A DNA stretch of 42,478 nucleotides, taken from positions 1-42,478 of the forward strand of contig JAUIFX010000012.1 of the NCBI GenBank assembly GCA_030429865.1, in the 5' to 3' direction. Shown here piece by piece: positions 33,209 through 41,641 of this stretch (the first letter of the stretch is position 1; every line of letters begins with the position of its first letter). The notes beneath the pieces are model-generated. The model was not told where the DNA came from, did not search any database, and was given only the letters and a program-made list of their open reading frames with translations. This DNA comes from Gammaproteobacteria bacterium. Lineage in GTDB: Bacteria; Pseudomonadota; Gammaproteobacteria; Ga0077536. Made by a program: the position numbers and the translations under genes.

Positions 33209-35343
33209 CCGGCGGGCCCCGCAGGCTCGCTGCCACCGAGGCGTTTGATGGCCACGATGGTGACGTCGTCGTGCTGCGCGCGCGCGCCGCGGAACGCCAC
33301 GAGCGCTTCCTCCAGCGCCGCGCACAGTGCGCGGGCGCCGTAGTGGGCGCGTGCCGCGACGAACTCGCGCAACCGCGCCTTGCCGAAACGTTCGCCGCTC
33401 TCGCCGACCGCCTCCCACACGCCGTCGGTACCGAGCAGCACCAGGTCGCCGGGTGCGAGCGCGACGCCCGCGGCGCCCGCGTATTGCCAGTCCGGGTCGA
33501 TGCCGAGCGGGATGTCGCCGCCGCTCAGTTCTTCCACGCGGCCGTCGGCGGCACGGAAGACCAGTGCCGCGTCGTGACCCGCGCTGGCCCACTCGAGCGC
33601 GCCGCTCGCGCTGTCGATGGCGAGCAGGAACAGCGTCACGAACTGGCCGCGGCGGATGTCGTCGGCGAGCTCGCGGTTGACGTAACCGAGCAACTCGCCC
33701 GGCGCGAAACCGCGTCCCCTGCCGCCGTGCAGCAGGGCGCGCGTCGTCGCCATCAACAGGGCGGGCGCGATACCGTGACCAGCGACGTCGGCGACGACGA
33801 CCGCCGTGGTCGGGCAACGGTCGCCGTCGAGTTCGAAGTAGTCGAAGTAATCGCCGCCGGTCTGCTCGGAATAGCGCGTGATGCCGTCGATGTCGAAGCC
33901 GGGCAGGGTCGGCGGCGCCGGGGGCAGCAGGTGTTGCTGGACTTCGCGAGCGAGTGCCAGCGACTCTTCGACCCGCGCGTGCGCCTTGAGGCGCGGCGCC
34001 ATGGTGTTGAACGCATGACCGAGCGCAGCGAGTTCGTCGCGCGTGGTGATCGCGACGCGCGCGCCGAGGTCGCCCGCAGCGAGGCGTTCGACCGCCGCAT
34101 CCAGCTCCTCTATGGGGCGGGTCAGGTGGCGTGCCGCGTAGAGCGCGATGACGATCACCGCGATGGTGACGATGACGACGATGGCGATGAGCGTACGCAC
34201 GTGCTGGCGGGTGGTCTGCGCGGCGTAGCGCTCGGCTTCGCGCGCCGCTTGCGTCGCGCTCGCGACCGGCACGCTCATCACCACCGCCGTCGGCGTGGCG
34301 CCGTAGCGACGGAACAGCACGAAGCTCTCCTGGCCGTCGCGGCTGACCTCGAACTGGCCTTCGTCTCGTTCGAGCAGCGCGCTGCGCAACGCCGCCGTCG
34401 CGGTGCGGTCGCCGAGATCGAAAGTCTGCAGTTCGGGCAGGGTCTGCCAGTCGCTGTCCAGCGTGCCGCCGTGCTGACGCGCCAGTACGACCACGCGGGG
34501 CGCCGCGACCAGCGGCGGTTCGAGCGCCGCGACGTGCATGAGTTCGCTGCCGGCGCGCAGGTGCGGCGGCAGTTCGAGCAACTCGAAGGTCGAGCTCAGG
34601 TCGATGTCTATGCCCGTGACGCCGGCGAAGTTGCCATCGGCGTCATGGAGCGGCATGGTCACGTTGATCAGCAGCGCTCCGGTGCTGGCGTCGTAATGCG
34701 GGCGATACCACACCGGCCCGGCGGAACGCTCGCGGTGCGCGCCGTACCATGGCCGTTCGCGCGGATCGAACGCGTCCGGCGTGCCGCCGTGTCCCGGGTA
34801 GGTCAGGCTGAGCCCGCTGTCGAGCGCCACGTAGTGCCAGCGCAGCAGCGGATCGGCCGGATCGCGCGCATCGCGCAGGAAGCCCGCCATCGTGGCGAGC
34901 GCGTCGGCCTGCGGTCTCACCGCAGCCCGGTCCGTACCCGGGGCAAGATGGAAGGAGGGATGCTGCCACGACACCGGCAGCCGGGTACGAGGCAGGTCGC
35001 GGGTAAGCTGCAGCACGCCGTCGCCGTCATCGAACGCATCGTCGAAATGCACCGCGCCGGGCGTGTCGGTGTGCCGGCGCTCGAATAGCGCGCGCTCCGC
35101 CTCCCGTGCCTGCAAGCGCAGCAGGCGTTCGACGCGCCGGCTTTCGCGGTCGAGGGTATCGGCGTACTCCGCCGTGATGCGGCGCATGGTGGTCAGCGCC
35201 TGGGCCGCCATGGCGCCGGCATTGCGTCGCGTGAGGTCGCTGCCGAGGCTCTCGAGCAGGCGCGCATCGAACGCGATCGTGATCGCGGCCGGTACCAGCG
35301 CGATGGCGCTGAGCAGCGCAACGACCTTGCCGCGTATGGTCAC
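33205..35343 (-). CDS. Sensor PP2C/SpoIIE-type serine phosphatase with Cache and HAMP
   Basis: The ~712-residue protein has a first membrane span (~7-25), a large outside domain (~30-380) with dCache-like marks WYGAHRERSAGPVWYRP and GVTGIDIDLS, a second span (~383-402), a HAMP linker (~403-455) and a SpoIIE/PP2C phosphatase (~490-700) with GGDYFDYFEL, VVADVAGHG (D519), SAGHDAAL, GTDGVWEA and HDDVTIVAI. It senses an outside ligand and dephosphorylates a partner, usually an anti-sigma-factor antagonist or an STAS protein; none is visible next to it. I choose GTG 35343 (VTIRGKVVALLS). It has no strong Shine-Dalgarno, so the start may be elsewhere. Co-translated with the zinc peptidase gene. Confidence 0.87.
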   Translation of the reverse strand: MTIRGKVVALLSAIALVPAAITIAFDARLLESLGSDLTRRNAGAMAAQALTTMRRITAEYADTLDRESRRVERLLRLQAREAERALFERRHTDTPGAVHFDDAFDDGDGVLQLTRDLPRTRLPVSWQHPSFHLAPGTDRAAVRPQADALATMAGFLRDARDPADPLLRWHYVALDSGLSLTYPGHGGTPDAFDPRERPWYGAHRERSAGPVWYRPHYDASTGALLINVTMPLHDADGNFAGVTGIDIDLSSTFELLELPPHLRAGSELMHVAALEPPLVAAPRVVVLARQHGGTLDSDWQTLPELQTFDLGDRTATAALRSALLERDEGQFEVSRDGQESFVLFRRYGATPTAVVMSVPVASATQAAREAERYAAQTTRQHVRTLIAIVVIVTIAVIVIALYAARHLTRPIEELDAAVERLAAGDLGARVAITTRDELAALGHAFNTMAPRLKAHARVEESLALAREVQQHLLPPAPPTLPGFDIDGITRYSEQTGGDYFDYFELDGDRCPTTAVVVADVAGHGIAPALLMATTRALLHGGRGRGFAPGELLGYVNRELADDIRRGQFVTLFLLAIDSASGALEWASAGHDAALVFRAADGRVEELSGGDIPLGIDPDWQYAGAAGVALAPGDLVLLGTDGVWEAVGESGERFGKARLREFVAARAHYGARALCAALEEALVAFRGARAQHDDVTIVAIKRLGGSEPAGPAG

Positions 35344-35917
35344 CGGCGCTGTGCCGCGGGTGCGCCGCGCCCTGGCACGCGGCGCGCCGCGTCGCCGTCC
35401 GCGCGGGAAGCGCCAGGTGCCACGGCCCGGCACGACGACGAGGTTGCGGCGGGCATCGGCGGGGACGTGAATGGAACTGCTGGCACTGTACTCACGATGA
35501 TCGGGGTTGCCCCGGCCGGCCAGGGTGACTCCGCGAAGCGAACCCGGCGGCCCGACCCGCGCCTGCCTGCCGGCGCGCGCAAGGCCAGGCACGGCCCACC
35601 GGGCCCCCGGCCGATTGCCGACGACGCGCGGGCGCCGCGCCCGGCGCTTCGGCCCGGCAGCGGCCGCCGCGGTCGTCGACCCGTGCATGGCGCAGCGTGC
35701 CGGCAGCGCGCTCCGCGTTGCGCAAGCGCATGGCGGGAGATCCAGTTTATACGCGAACGCGGCGACTCGCAGCGCCTTGCCCGCGGCGTCGCCCGGCGCG
35801 CGGGGACACCGCCGTGCGACGCCCTCAGTCCGCGGCCGCGGGGTGGTCGCGCAGTGCCCCGAACATATAATGCGTCGCCCGGACTCGTGCCGGCCCAACG
35901 AGCAGGACAGAGCGAAG
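35344..35917. other. 574-bp divergent spacer with no gene
   Basis: The frames here are open for long stretches but are Arg/Pro/Ala/Gly-rich and do not resemble proteins. The only signal I can support is the TATAAT at 35866-35871 near the zapE end. Confidence 0.5.
35866..35871 (+). promoter_or_regulatory. Consensus -10 box of zapE
   Basis: A perfect TATAAT in a G+C-rich setting. It predicts a start near 35878 and a 40-base leader to the zapE GTG at 35918. The -35 position (GTGGTC at 35843-35848) is poor. Its presence argues against the ATG at 35870, which would lie inside the promoter. Confidence 0.55.
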
Positions 35918-37051
35918 GTGCAGGGTTCTTCACAACAGGCAGGCCGCGCGGCGTCACCGCTGGCACGCTACGAGGCCGATCTCGCGGCCGGGGTGATCGA
36001 GCCGGATGCGGCCCAGGCCGCGGCGGTGCGTCATCTCGAGCGCGTGTTCGCCGAGATCGCCGTGGCCCCACCGGTCAGGGAGCCTGGCCTGCTCGATCGC
36101 CTGCGCGGCCGGCAGGCGCCGACCTGGACGGCCGTGCGCGGGCTCTACCTGTGGGGCAGCGTCGGCCGCGGCAAGACCTACCTCGTCGATACCTTCTACG
36201 ACTGCCTGCCCGGCGCACAGAAGATGCGCATCCATTTCCACAGCTTCATGCGGCGCACCCACCAGGCGTTACGCGCGCTCGGCGAGCAGCGCGACCCTTT
36301 GCGGCTCATTGCGCGCGACTGGGCGGCACAGCACCGCGTGCTGTGTCTCGACGAGTTCCACGTCGGCGACATTACCGACGCCATGCTGCTGGCCAACCTG
36401 CTCGAGGCGTTCTTCGCCGAGGGCGTGACCCTCATCGCGACCTCGAACGAGGCACCGGACGAACTGTATGCCGATGGCCTGCAGCGCGAGCGCTTCCTGC
36501 CGGCCATCGCGCTCATCAAGACACATCTCGAAGTCTTCGAGGTGGCCGGTGACAACGACTACCGGCTGCGCGCGCTCGAGCAGGCGCCGGTCTACTACCT
36601 GTGCGAGGCGGGCGGCGGTGACGATGATCTCGCACGCTGTTTCGACGCCGTCGCGCCGAGCGCCGGAACGGCCGGGGCGGAGCTGCTCGTGGAGGGGCGG
36701 CCGATTGCGACCGTACGCCTGTCGGAAGGCGTGGCCTGGTTCACCTTCGAGGCATTGTGCGGCGGTCCGCGCGCGAGCGCCGACTACATCGAGATCGCAC
36801 GCTGCCACCACACCGTGCTGCTCGGCGGCGTGCCGCGTCTCGGCCGCGACGACAGCGACGCGACGCGGCGTTTCATCAATCTCGTCGACGAACTCTACGA
36901 TCGCAACGTCAACCTGATCGTCTCCGCCGCGGCCGAACCGGAAGCGCTCTACGACGGCACGCGGCTCGCCAAGCCGTTCCTGCGCACGGCGAGCCGGCTG
37001 CGCGAGATGCGCTCGCACGACTACCTCGCGCGTCCGCACATCAGCGACTGA
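35918..37051 (+). CDS. zapE: Cell division protein ZapE (AFG1-type ATPase)
   Basis: A 377-residue P-loop ATPase with Walker A GSVGRGKT at 80-87, Walker B VLCLDEFHV at 141-149, sensor region LIATSNEAPDELY, and the usual head SPLARYEADLAAGVIEPD and tail KPFLRTASRLREM. In E. coli ZapE destabilises Z-rings and is needed under low oxygen or heat. With GTG 35918 the length agrees with the family (about 375); an AGGACAG stretch lies upstream. The open frame extends back to 35507 but only as low-complexity sequence. Confidence 0.92.
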   Translation: MQGSSQQAGRAASPLARYEADLAAGVIEPDAAQAAAVRHLERVFAEIAVAPPVREPGLLDRLRGRQAPTWTAVRGLYLWGSVGRGKTYLVDTFYDCLPGAQKMRIHFHSFMRRTHQALRALGEQRDPLRLIARDWAAQHRVLCLDEFHVGDITDAMLLANLLEAFFAEGVTLIATSNEAPDELYADGLQRERFLPAIALIKTHLEVFEVAGDNDYRLRALEQAPVYYLCEAGGGDDDLARCFDAVAPSAGTAGAELLVEGRPIATVRLSEGVAWFTFEALCGGPRASADYIEIARCHHTVLLGGVPRLGRDDSDATRRFINLVDELYDRNVNLIVSAAAEPEALYDGTRLAKPFLRTASRLREMRSHDYLARPHISD

Positions 37052-37172
37052 GGCGCGGCACACGTCCGCTTCTTGCCGGCCGCTCCGGCGTGCGCCGCCG
37101 CGTCCGTGCGCGCGGAATGCCGCGTGCCCGGTGCCGCGGATGCAGGGCACGGCGGTCGAGCGCGGTGCCGAT

Positions 37173-37192
37173 CGCCTCGGAGGCGCTTTTTT
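37173..37192 (+). terminator. Intrinsic terminator downstream of zapE
   Basis: CGCCT-CGG-AGGCG forms a perfect 5-bp stem followed by CTTTTTT. It lies 122 bp after the zapE stop, at the border of the A+T-rich island. Confidence 0.65.
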
Positions 37193-37234
37193 CTGCATTA
37201 ATAATTATAAAAAACAATAGATTAAAAAATTAAT

Positions 37235-37262
37235 TTGACATTCATGATTATGTAACTAAGCT
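37235..37262 (+). promoter_or_regulatory. Strong promoter candidate before the small gene
   Basis: A consensus TTGACA at 37235-37240 is followed after 16 bases by TAAGCT (37257-37262), inside an A+T-rich stretch (~37186-37275). The expected start is near 37269, about 46 bases before the ATG at 37315. Confidence 0.6.
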
Positions 37263-37314
37263 ATCTCCCTAATTGTTACCCGGAGCCTACCGGTTTCCTC
37301 GTCCCCCTTATCCC

Positions 37315-37524
37315 ATGAGCACGACTGTCGACACGACCTTGGAAGAGCACGAACAGGACATCGTCCGCGTCATTGCGCGGCGCTACGGCGACGGCGGCAT
37401 CTACCTGCCCCGGACGCACGACCAGCGGGCCACGCTGCGGCGCGCCATCGATGGCGGATTCGTGTCTCATGAAGGGTTCCTGACCCGGGCCGGACGCCGG
37501 CTCGTCGCGCGATGGGAACGATGA
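37315..37524 (+). CDS. 69-residue protein of unknown function, winged-helix-like
   Basis: I do not recognise this protein. It reads MSTTVDTTLEEHEQDIVRVI, then ARRYGDGGIYLPRTHDQRAT, then LRRAIDGGFVSHEGFLTRAG and a basic end RRLVARWER. The order helix, helix (DQRATLRRAIDGG), short hairpin (FVSHEGFLTRAG) and a basic final helix is like a minimal winged-helix module. There is no strong Shine-Dalgarno before the ATG at 37315; a TTG at 37273 would add 14 residues. It has its own strong promoter and terminator and stands alone in an A+T-rich island between zapE and cysI, which supports a real unit. It could instead be a small regulatory RNA with a minor frame. Confidence 0.6.
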   Translation: MSTTVDTTLEEHEQDIVRVIARRYGDGGIYLPRTHDQRATLRRAIDGGFVSHEGFLTRAGRRLVARWER

Positions 37525-37547
37525 CCACTTACCTCCGTGGGTGAGTC

Positions 37548-37565
37548 GACAGGTCTCGACCTGTC
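37548..37565 (+). other. Perfect hairpin just before the terminator
   Basis: GACAGGT-CTCG-ACCTGTC forms a 7-bp stem with a 4-base loop, 24 bp after the stop of the small gene. It could be the last structured element of the transcript, together with the weaker stem CTTACC/GGTGAG just before it. Confidence 0.5.
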
Positions 37566-37576
37566 ACCAGCGTATT

Positions 37577-37605
37577 AGGGCTGCTCTCGCAGCCCTTTTT
37601 TTTTT
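37577..37605 (+). terminator. Intrinsic terminator of the small gene
   Basis: An 8-bp stem, AGGGCTGC/GCAGCCCT with loop TCTC, is followed by a run of ten T bases (37596-37605). This is the strongest intrinsic terminator in the window and ends the small transcription unit before the cysI promoter region. Confidence 0.9.
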
Positions 37606-37679
37606 CTACCCACTCCAACCGTTGGCCGGCGCTCGCCGGCGTGGTGCATCAAAAAAATAGTTATAAGTAAATCGTCAAA

Positions 37680-37696
37680 TATTCTTTTTGAGAATA
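37680..37696. promoter_or_regulatory. Inverted repeat in the cysI promoter region
   Basis: TATTCT and AGAATA are separated by five bases (TTTTG) in an A+T-rich block ~75 bp before cysI. It could be bound by a sulfur regulator such as CysB, but the match to a known site cannot be judged by eye. Confidence 0.4.
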
Positions 37697-37771
37697 ATCT
37701 CGGGTTGTTAGGGTGCGCGTCCCGAAACCACGAGGAGCGCGGACCCGCCCCGAGCCGTCCGCGGCAGCGCG

Positions 37772-39418
37772 ATGTATACCTACGACGACTACGATCAGCG
37801 CATCGTCGACGAGCGGGTCAGGCAGTTCCGCGACCAGACCCGCCGCTACCTCGCCGGCGAGCTGTGCGAAGAAGCCTTCCGCCCGTTACGCCTCATGAAC
37901 GGCCTTTACCTGCAGCGCCATGCGCCGATGCTGCGGGTGGCCATTCCCTACGGCCTGCTGTCGGCGCGGCAGCTGCGCATGCTGGCCATGGTCGCGCGCA
38001 CCTACGACCGCGGTTACGGCCATTTCAGCACGCGCCAGAACATCCAGTTCAACTGGCCGGAGCTCGCACGGGTGCCGGACATCCTCGCCGACCTTGCGAC
38101 GGTCGGCATGCATGCCATTCAGACCAGCGGCAACTGCGTGCGCAACATCAGCAGCGACGCGCTCGCCGGGATCGCGCCAGACGAAATCGATGACCCCCGG
38201 CCATGGTGCGAACTGCTCCGCCAGTGGTCGACCCTGCACCCGGAATTCTCCTACCTGCCGCGCAAGTTCAAGATCGCGGTCAGCGGCGCCGAGCAGGATC
38301 GCGCCGCCACCGCGTTTCACGACATCGGCCTGCGACTCGTGCGCGACGCCGACGGCCGGCTCGGTTTCCGCGTGCTGGTCGGCGGCGGCCAGGGCCGCAC
38401 ACCACGCGTCGGCGTGGTGCTGCGGGAGTTCCTCGAGACCCGCGACCTGCTCTCCTACACCGAGGCGATCCTGCGCGTCTACAACCGGTTCGGGCGCCGC
38501 GACAACAAGTACAAGGCGCGGATCAAGATCCTGGTCGGTGCGCTTGGCATCGCGGAGTTCTCGCGTCTCGTTGAGCAGGAGTGGGCCGCGCAGCGTGATT
38601 CCGCGCTCGTGCTCACGCCGCAGGCGATCGCGGCCATGCGCGCGCACTTTGCGCCGCCGGCCTACGACCCCGCGGCCGCCGCGGATACCCTGCCGGCCGC
38701 CGGGCCGGCGTTCGCACGCTGGGTCGAGCGCAACACCCGCGCGCACCGCGTGGCCGGTTACCGCGCGGTATTCGTCTCGCTCAAGGACGGCCGCCATGCG
38801 CCGGGCGATGCCAGTGCCGAGGCGATGGACCTCGTCGCGGCGCTGGCCGAGCGCTACAGCTTCGGCGAGGTGCGGGTCACCCACGACCAGAACCTGGTGC
38901 TGGCCGACGTGCGCGTGAGTGAACTGCACGGGCTGTGGCAGGCGCTCGCCGCCGCCGGCCTTGCGACGCCCAACATCGGTCTCGTGACCGACATGATCTG
39001 CTGCCCGGGGCTCGATTTCTGCTCGCTCGCCAACGCCGCATCGATCCCCGTCGCGCTCGCCATCCAGGCGCGTTTCGACGATCTTGATTACCTGCACGAC
39101 GTCGGCGAGCTCGAGCTCAAGATGTCGGGGTGCATGAACGCCTGCGGCCATCACCACGTCGGCCACATCGGCATCCTCGGCGTCGACAAGAACGGGGCGG
39201 AGTTCTACCAGTTCACGCTCGGCGGCGTCGCCGGTGACGGTGCGCGGCTCGGCGAACGTCTCGGACCGGCCGTGCCGCGCGCCGAGGTCGTCGATACGCT
39301 CGCCCACATTCTCGAGGTCTATCTCGCCGAACGTGGCGCCGAGGAGCGCTTCATCGACACCGTCCGTCGAATCGGCGTGGCGCCGTTCAAAGAGCGCGTC
39401 TACGCGCGCGCCGCATGA
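37772..39418 (+). CDS. cysI: Assimilatory sulfite (or nitrite) reductase hemoprotein, CysI-like
   Basis: A 548-residue siroheme protein. The two repeated halves are visible: a first ferredoxin-like domain with LRMLAMVARTYDRGYGHFST and a heme-contact region NISSDA; the second half holds the [4Fe-4S]/siroheme cysteines C411-x5-C417 (CPGLDFC) and C454-x3-C458 (SGCMNACGHHH). It reduces sulfite to sulfide with six electrons for cysteine synthesis, in the cytoplasm. The stop overlaps the DUF934 start by ATGA, the pairing typical of such sulfite reductases in proteobacteria lacking CysJ. An assimilatory nitrite reductase is possible, but the DUF934 partner favours sulfite. Confidence 0.88.
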   Translation: MYTYDDYDQRIVDERVRQFRDQTRRYLAGELCEEAFRPLRLMNGLYLQRHAPMLRVAIPYGLLSARQLRMLAMVARTYDRGYGHFSTRQNIQFNWPELARVPDILADLATVGMHAIQTSGNCVRNISSDALAGIAPDEIDDPRPWCELLRQWSTLHPEFSYLPRKFKIAVSGAEQDRAATAFHDIGLRLVRDADGRLGFRVLVGGGQGRTPRVGVVLREFLETRDLLSYTEAILRVYNRFGRRDNKYKARIKILVGALGIAEFSRLVEQEWAAQRDSALVLTPQAIAAMRAHFAPPAYDPAAAADTLPAAGPAFARWVERNTRAHRVAGYRAVFVSLKDGRHAPGDASAEAMDLVAALAERYSFGEVRVTHDQNLVLADVRVSELHGLWQALAAAGLATPNIGLVTDMICCPGLDFCSLANAASIPVALAIQARFDDLDYLHDVGELELKMSGCMNACGHHHVGHIGILGVDKNGAEFYQFTLGGVAGDGARLGERLGPAVPRAEVVDTLAHILEVYLAERGAEERFIDTVRRIGVAPFKERVYARAA

Positions 39419-39933
39419 GCGGGGCCGGGGCGATGCGCGTGATCCGCGACGGCCGCGTTATGGATGACCCGTGGCGCACGGTCGGCGCCGAGGAAGCCCT
39501 GCCCGGGGGCGCCATCATCGTGCCCCTGGAACGCCGCGCGGAGGCGCTCGACAGCGGGCACGCTGCCGAAGCGCTCGGCGTGATGCTGCCGGGCAGCGCC
39601 GAACCGGACCTGCTCGAGGGCCTGCTCGGGTCGCTGCCGCTCGTCGCGATCCACTTCGAGAGCCCGGGTGATGGCCGTGGTTACAGTCTCGCGCGCACGC
39701 TGCGCGAGCGCGGTTTCGCCGGCGAACTGCGCGCCTGTGGTGCGTTCGGGCGCGACCACGTGTTCTACCTCGCGCGCTGCGGGTTCGACGCCTTCGCGCC
39801 GGACGGGGACGGCGATCCCGCCGCGCTGCTCGCCGGATTCGACGATTTCTCGCTCGTCTACCAGCCGGCCGCCGATCAGCGTGACCCGATCGGGGCGCTG
39901 CGCGCCGCGCGCGAGCGGACGCCGGCGCGATAG
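39415..39933 (+). CDS. DUF934 family protein, sulfite reduction partner
   Basis: A 172-residue protein with the DUF934 (PF06073) marks IIVPLERRAE, PLVAIHFESPGDGRGYSLARTLRERGF (here split across helices), GELRACGAFGRDHVFYLARCGFDAF and the end FDDFSLVYQPAAD. Members are almost always encoded next to CysI and are held to help the sulfite reductase, but no biochemical role is firmly set. The ATGA overlap with cysI implies co-translation. The first ATG (39415) is chosen for that overlap. Confidence 0.87.
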   Translation: MSGAGAMRVIRDGRVMDDPWRTVGAEEALPGGAIIVPLERRAEALDSGHAAEALGVMLPGSAEPDLLEGLLGSLPLVAIHFESPGDGRGYSLARTLRERGFAGELRACGAFGRDHVFYLARCGFDAFAPDGDGDPAALLAGFDDFSLVYQPAADQRDPIGALRAARERTPAR

Positions 39934-40121
39934 CCCGCCGGCGCCCTGGAGCGCTCAAGTCTGCGGCCGTTCGCGCCGACACAGGAGAGACGTTCAGGAC
40001 CCGGGACCCAACGGCTGCGCGGCCCTGGACCTCCGCTGAAGCCCTGGCTGGAGAGCGCTGCCCCATGTTCCCGATGTCCTGCCGCGCGCAAGCATTGCGC
40101 CGCGCGCGAGCGTGAAAGCGT

Positions 40122-41498
40122 ATGGCGAGCCCCCAACCCGTGCGGGACGATGATCCCATGCCGATCCGCGGCGCGTCGCCGGCGGTGGCCGCGTCACCCG
40201 TGGAGTCGGCGGGCAAACGCCGCGAACGCCCCGTGCGCGCCATCATCATCGATGACTCGCGCGAGTACATGGCGATGCTGCGACGCATGCTCGCCGATAC
40301 GCTGCCGCGCATCGAGGTCACCGAGTACGATCCCGACCAGCAGGGCAAGCCGGGCGCGGGCTTCGACTGGTCGGCCTACGACATCGTGCTGCTCGATCAC
40401 CAGATCGGCGGCGGCGAAACCGGCCTCGACTGGCTGGTCGAGTTCCGTGGCCGTGGTCCGTTCCCGCCAACCATCCTCATGACCGCGAGCGGCGACGACT
40501 ACCTCGCCGCGCGCGCGATCAAGCTTGGCGCCTGCGACTACATCCGCAAGCGGGACGTCACCACGGCACGCATCGGCGCGATGGTGATCGCCGCGCTCGG
40601 CGCGGAGCGTTTCGACGAGACGACCGTACGCGAGGCGCCGAGCGAGCGCGAAGCGCCGCATCTCCTCGTGCTGCAGAAATTGATCGCGGCTCACCCGCCG
40701 CCGGCGGCAGTCGGCGGGCAGAGCTCCGGTTACCGCTTCGTCCGCCTGATCGGCCAGGGCGCGAGCTCGCGCGTCTACCTCGCCGAGCGGATCGGCGACG
40801 GTTCCTCGCTGGTGCTCAAGGTGATCGACATCACCGACGTACAGGACGTCCAGGTCGTCGAGCGCTTCATCCGCGAGGCGGAGATCGTCTCGCACCTGCA
40901 CAACCCCTACGTCGTGCGGTTCTTCGATTACGGGCTGACCGAGACCTATGGCTACATCGCCATGGAGTTCTTCGCGCGTGGTGACCTCAAGCAGCGCATC
41001 GAGCGCGGCGCGGACGTCGACGACGCGCTCAATTACCTGCGCCATATCGCCTACGGACTCGACGCCATCCATCGTGCCGGCATCGTCCACCGCGATCTCA
41101 AGCCCGGCAACATCATGTTCCGCGGCGACGACAGCCTGGCGCTGGCCGACTTCGGCATCGCGCGGCGGCTCGACCAGAGCAGCGAGCTGACCAACCACGG
41201 CAGCGTGCTCGGCACGCCCAACTACCTCAGCCCCGAGCAGGCGCTCGGCGAGCCTGTCGATGCGCGGGCCGATCTCTACAGCACCGGCGTCATCCTGTTC
41301 GAGATGCTGGCGGCGCGCAAACCGTTTCGCGCCGAGAGCGCGGCGGCGCTGGTGTTCCAGCACGTCCACGCCGAGATTCCGGCCCTGCCGGCGCCACGTC
41401 GGGCGTTCCAGCCGCTGGTCGAGCGCCTGCTCGCCAAGCGGCCCCGCGATCGTTGCCAGAGCGCGCGCGAGCTGATCGCCCTGCTCGAAGCGCTCTAG
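40122..41498 (+). CDS. Response regulator receiver fused to Ser/Thr protein kinase
   Basis: A 458-residue soluble protein. Residues ~36-158 are a receiver: acidic pair D44/D45 (IIIDDS), phospho-acceptor D92 (IVLLDHQIGG), T121 and K143. A linker follows, and at ~203-458 a Hanks-type kinase: glycine loop IGQGASSRVYLA, ATP lysine K233, E252, catalytic HRDLKPGN at 323-330, DFG at 343-345, and LGTPNYLSPEQ. All catalytic residues are present. Two-component phosphorylation would thus govern a Ser/Thr kinase; neither the histidine kinase nor the target is seen here. The ATG at 40122 has a weak GAAAG before it; an ATG at 40158 is a possible shorter start. Confidence 0.9.
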   Translation: MASPQPVRDDDPMPIRGASPAVAASPVESAGKRRERPVRAIIIDDSREYMAMLRRMLADTLPRIEVTEYDPDQQGKPGAGFDWSAYDIVLLDHQIGGGETGLDWLVEFRGRGPFPPTILMTASGDDYLAARAIKLGACDYIRKRDVTTARIGAMVIAALGAERFDETTVREAPSEREAPHLLVLQKLIAAHPPPAAVGGQSSGYRFVRLIGQGASSRVYLAERIGDGSSLVLKVIDITDVQDVQVVERFIREAEIVSHLHNPYVVRFFDYGLTETYGYIAMEFFARGDLKQRIERGADVDDALNYLRHIAYGLDAIHRAGIVHRDLKPGNIMFRGDDSLALADFGIARRLDQSSELTNHGSVLGTPNYLSPEQALGEPVDARADLYSTGVILFEMLAARKPFRAESAAALVFQHVHAEIPALPAPRRAFQPLVERLLAKRPRDRCQSARELIALLEAL

Positions 41499-41641
41499 CG
41501 ATACTGCACGCGCGGGCGCGCCTTCCGTCGTCGCCGTGCCGGCCTTGCCGGCCCTGCTTGAAATCCCGTCTCCCTACCCTCATGTGCACTGCAGCGAGCG
41601 GTGCGCCGCGCCGTCGATCCGTTCATCACCAGCCGAGACCC

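Noticed and set aside
32875-35088. Long + strand frame opposite the SpoIIE-type phosphatase
   Set aside because: It reads as Arg/Ala/Glu/His-rich shadow; the phosphatase motifs are complete on the minus strand.
35467-36552. Second + strand frame overlapping zapE
   Set aside because: Arg/Pro-rich frame without motifs; the ZapE frame has complete Walker motifs.
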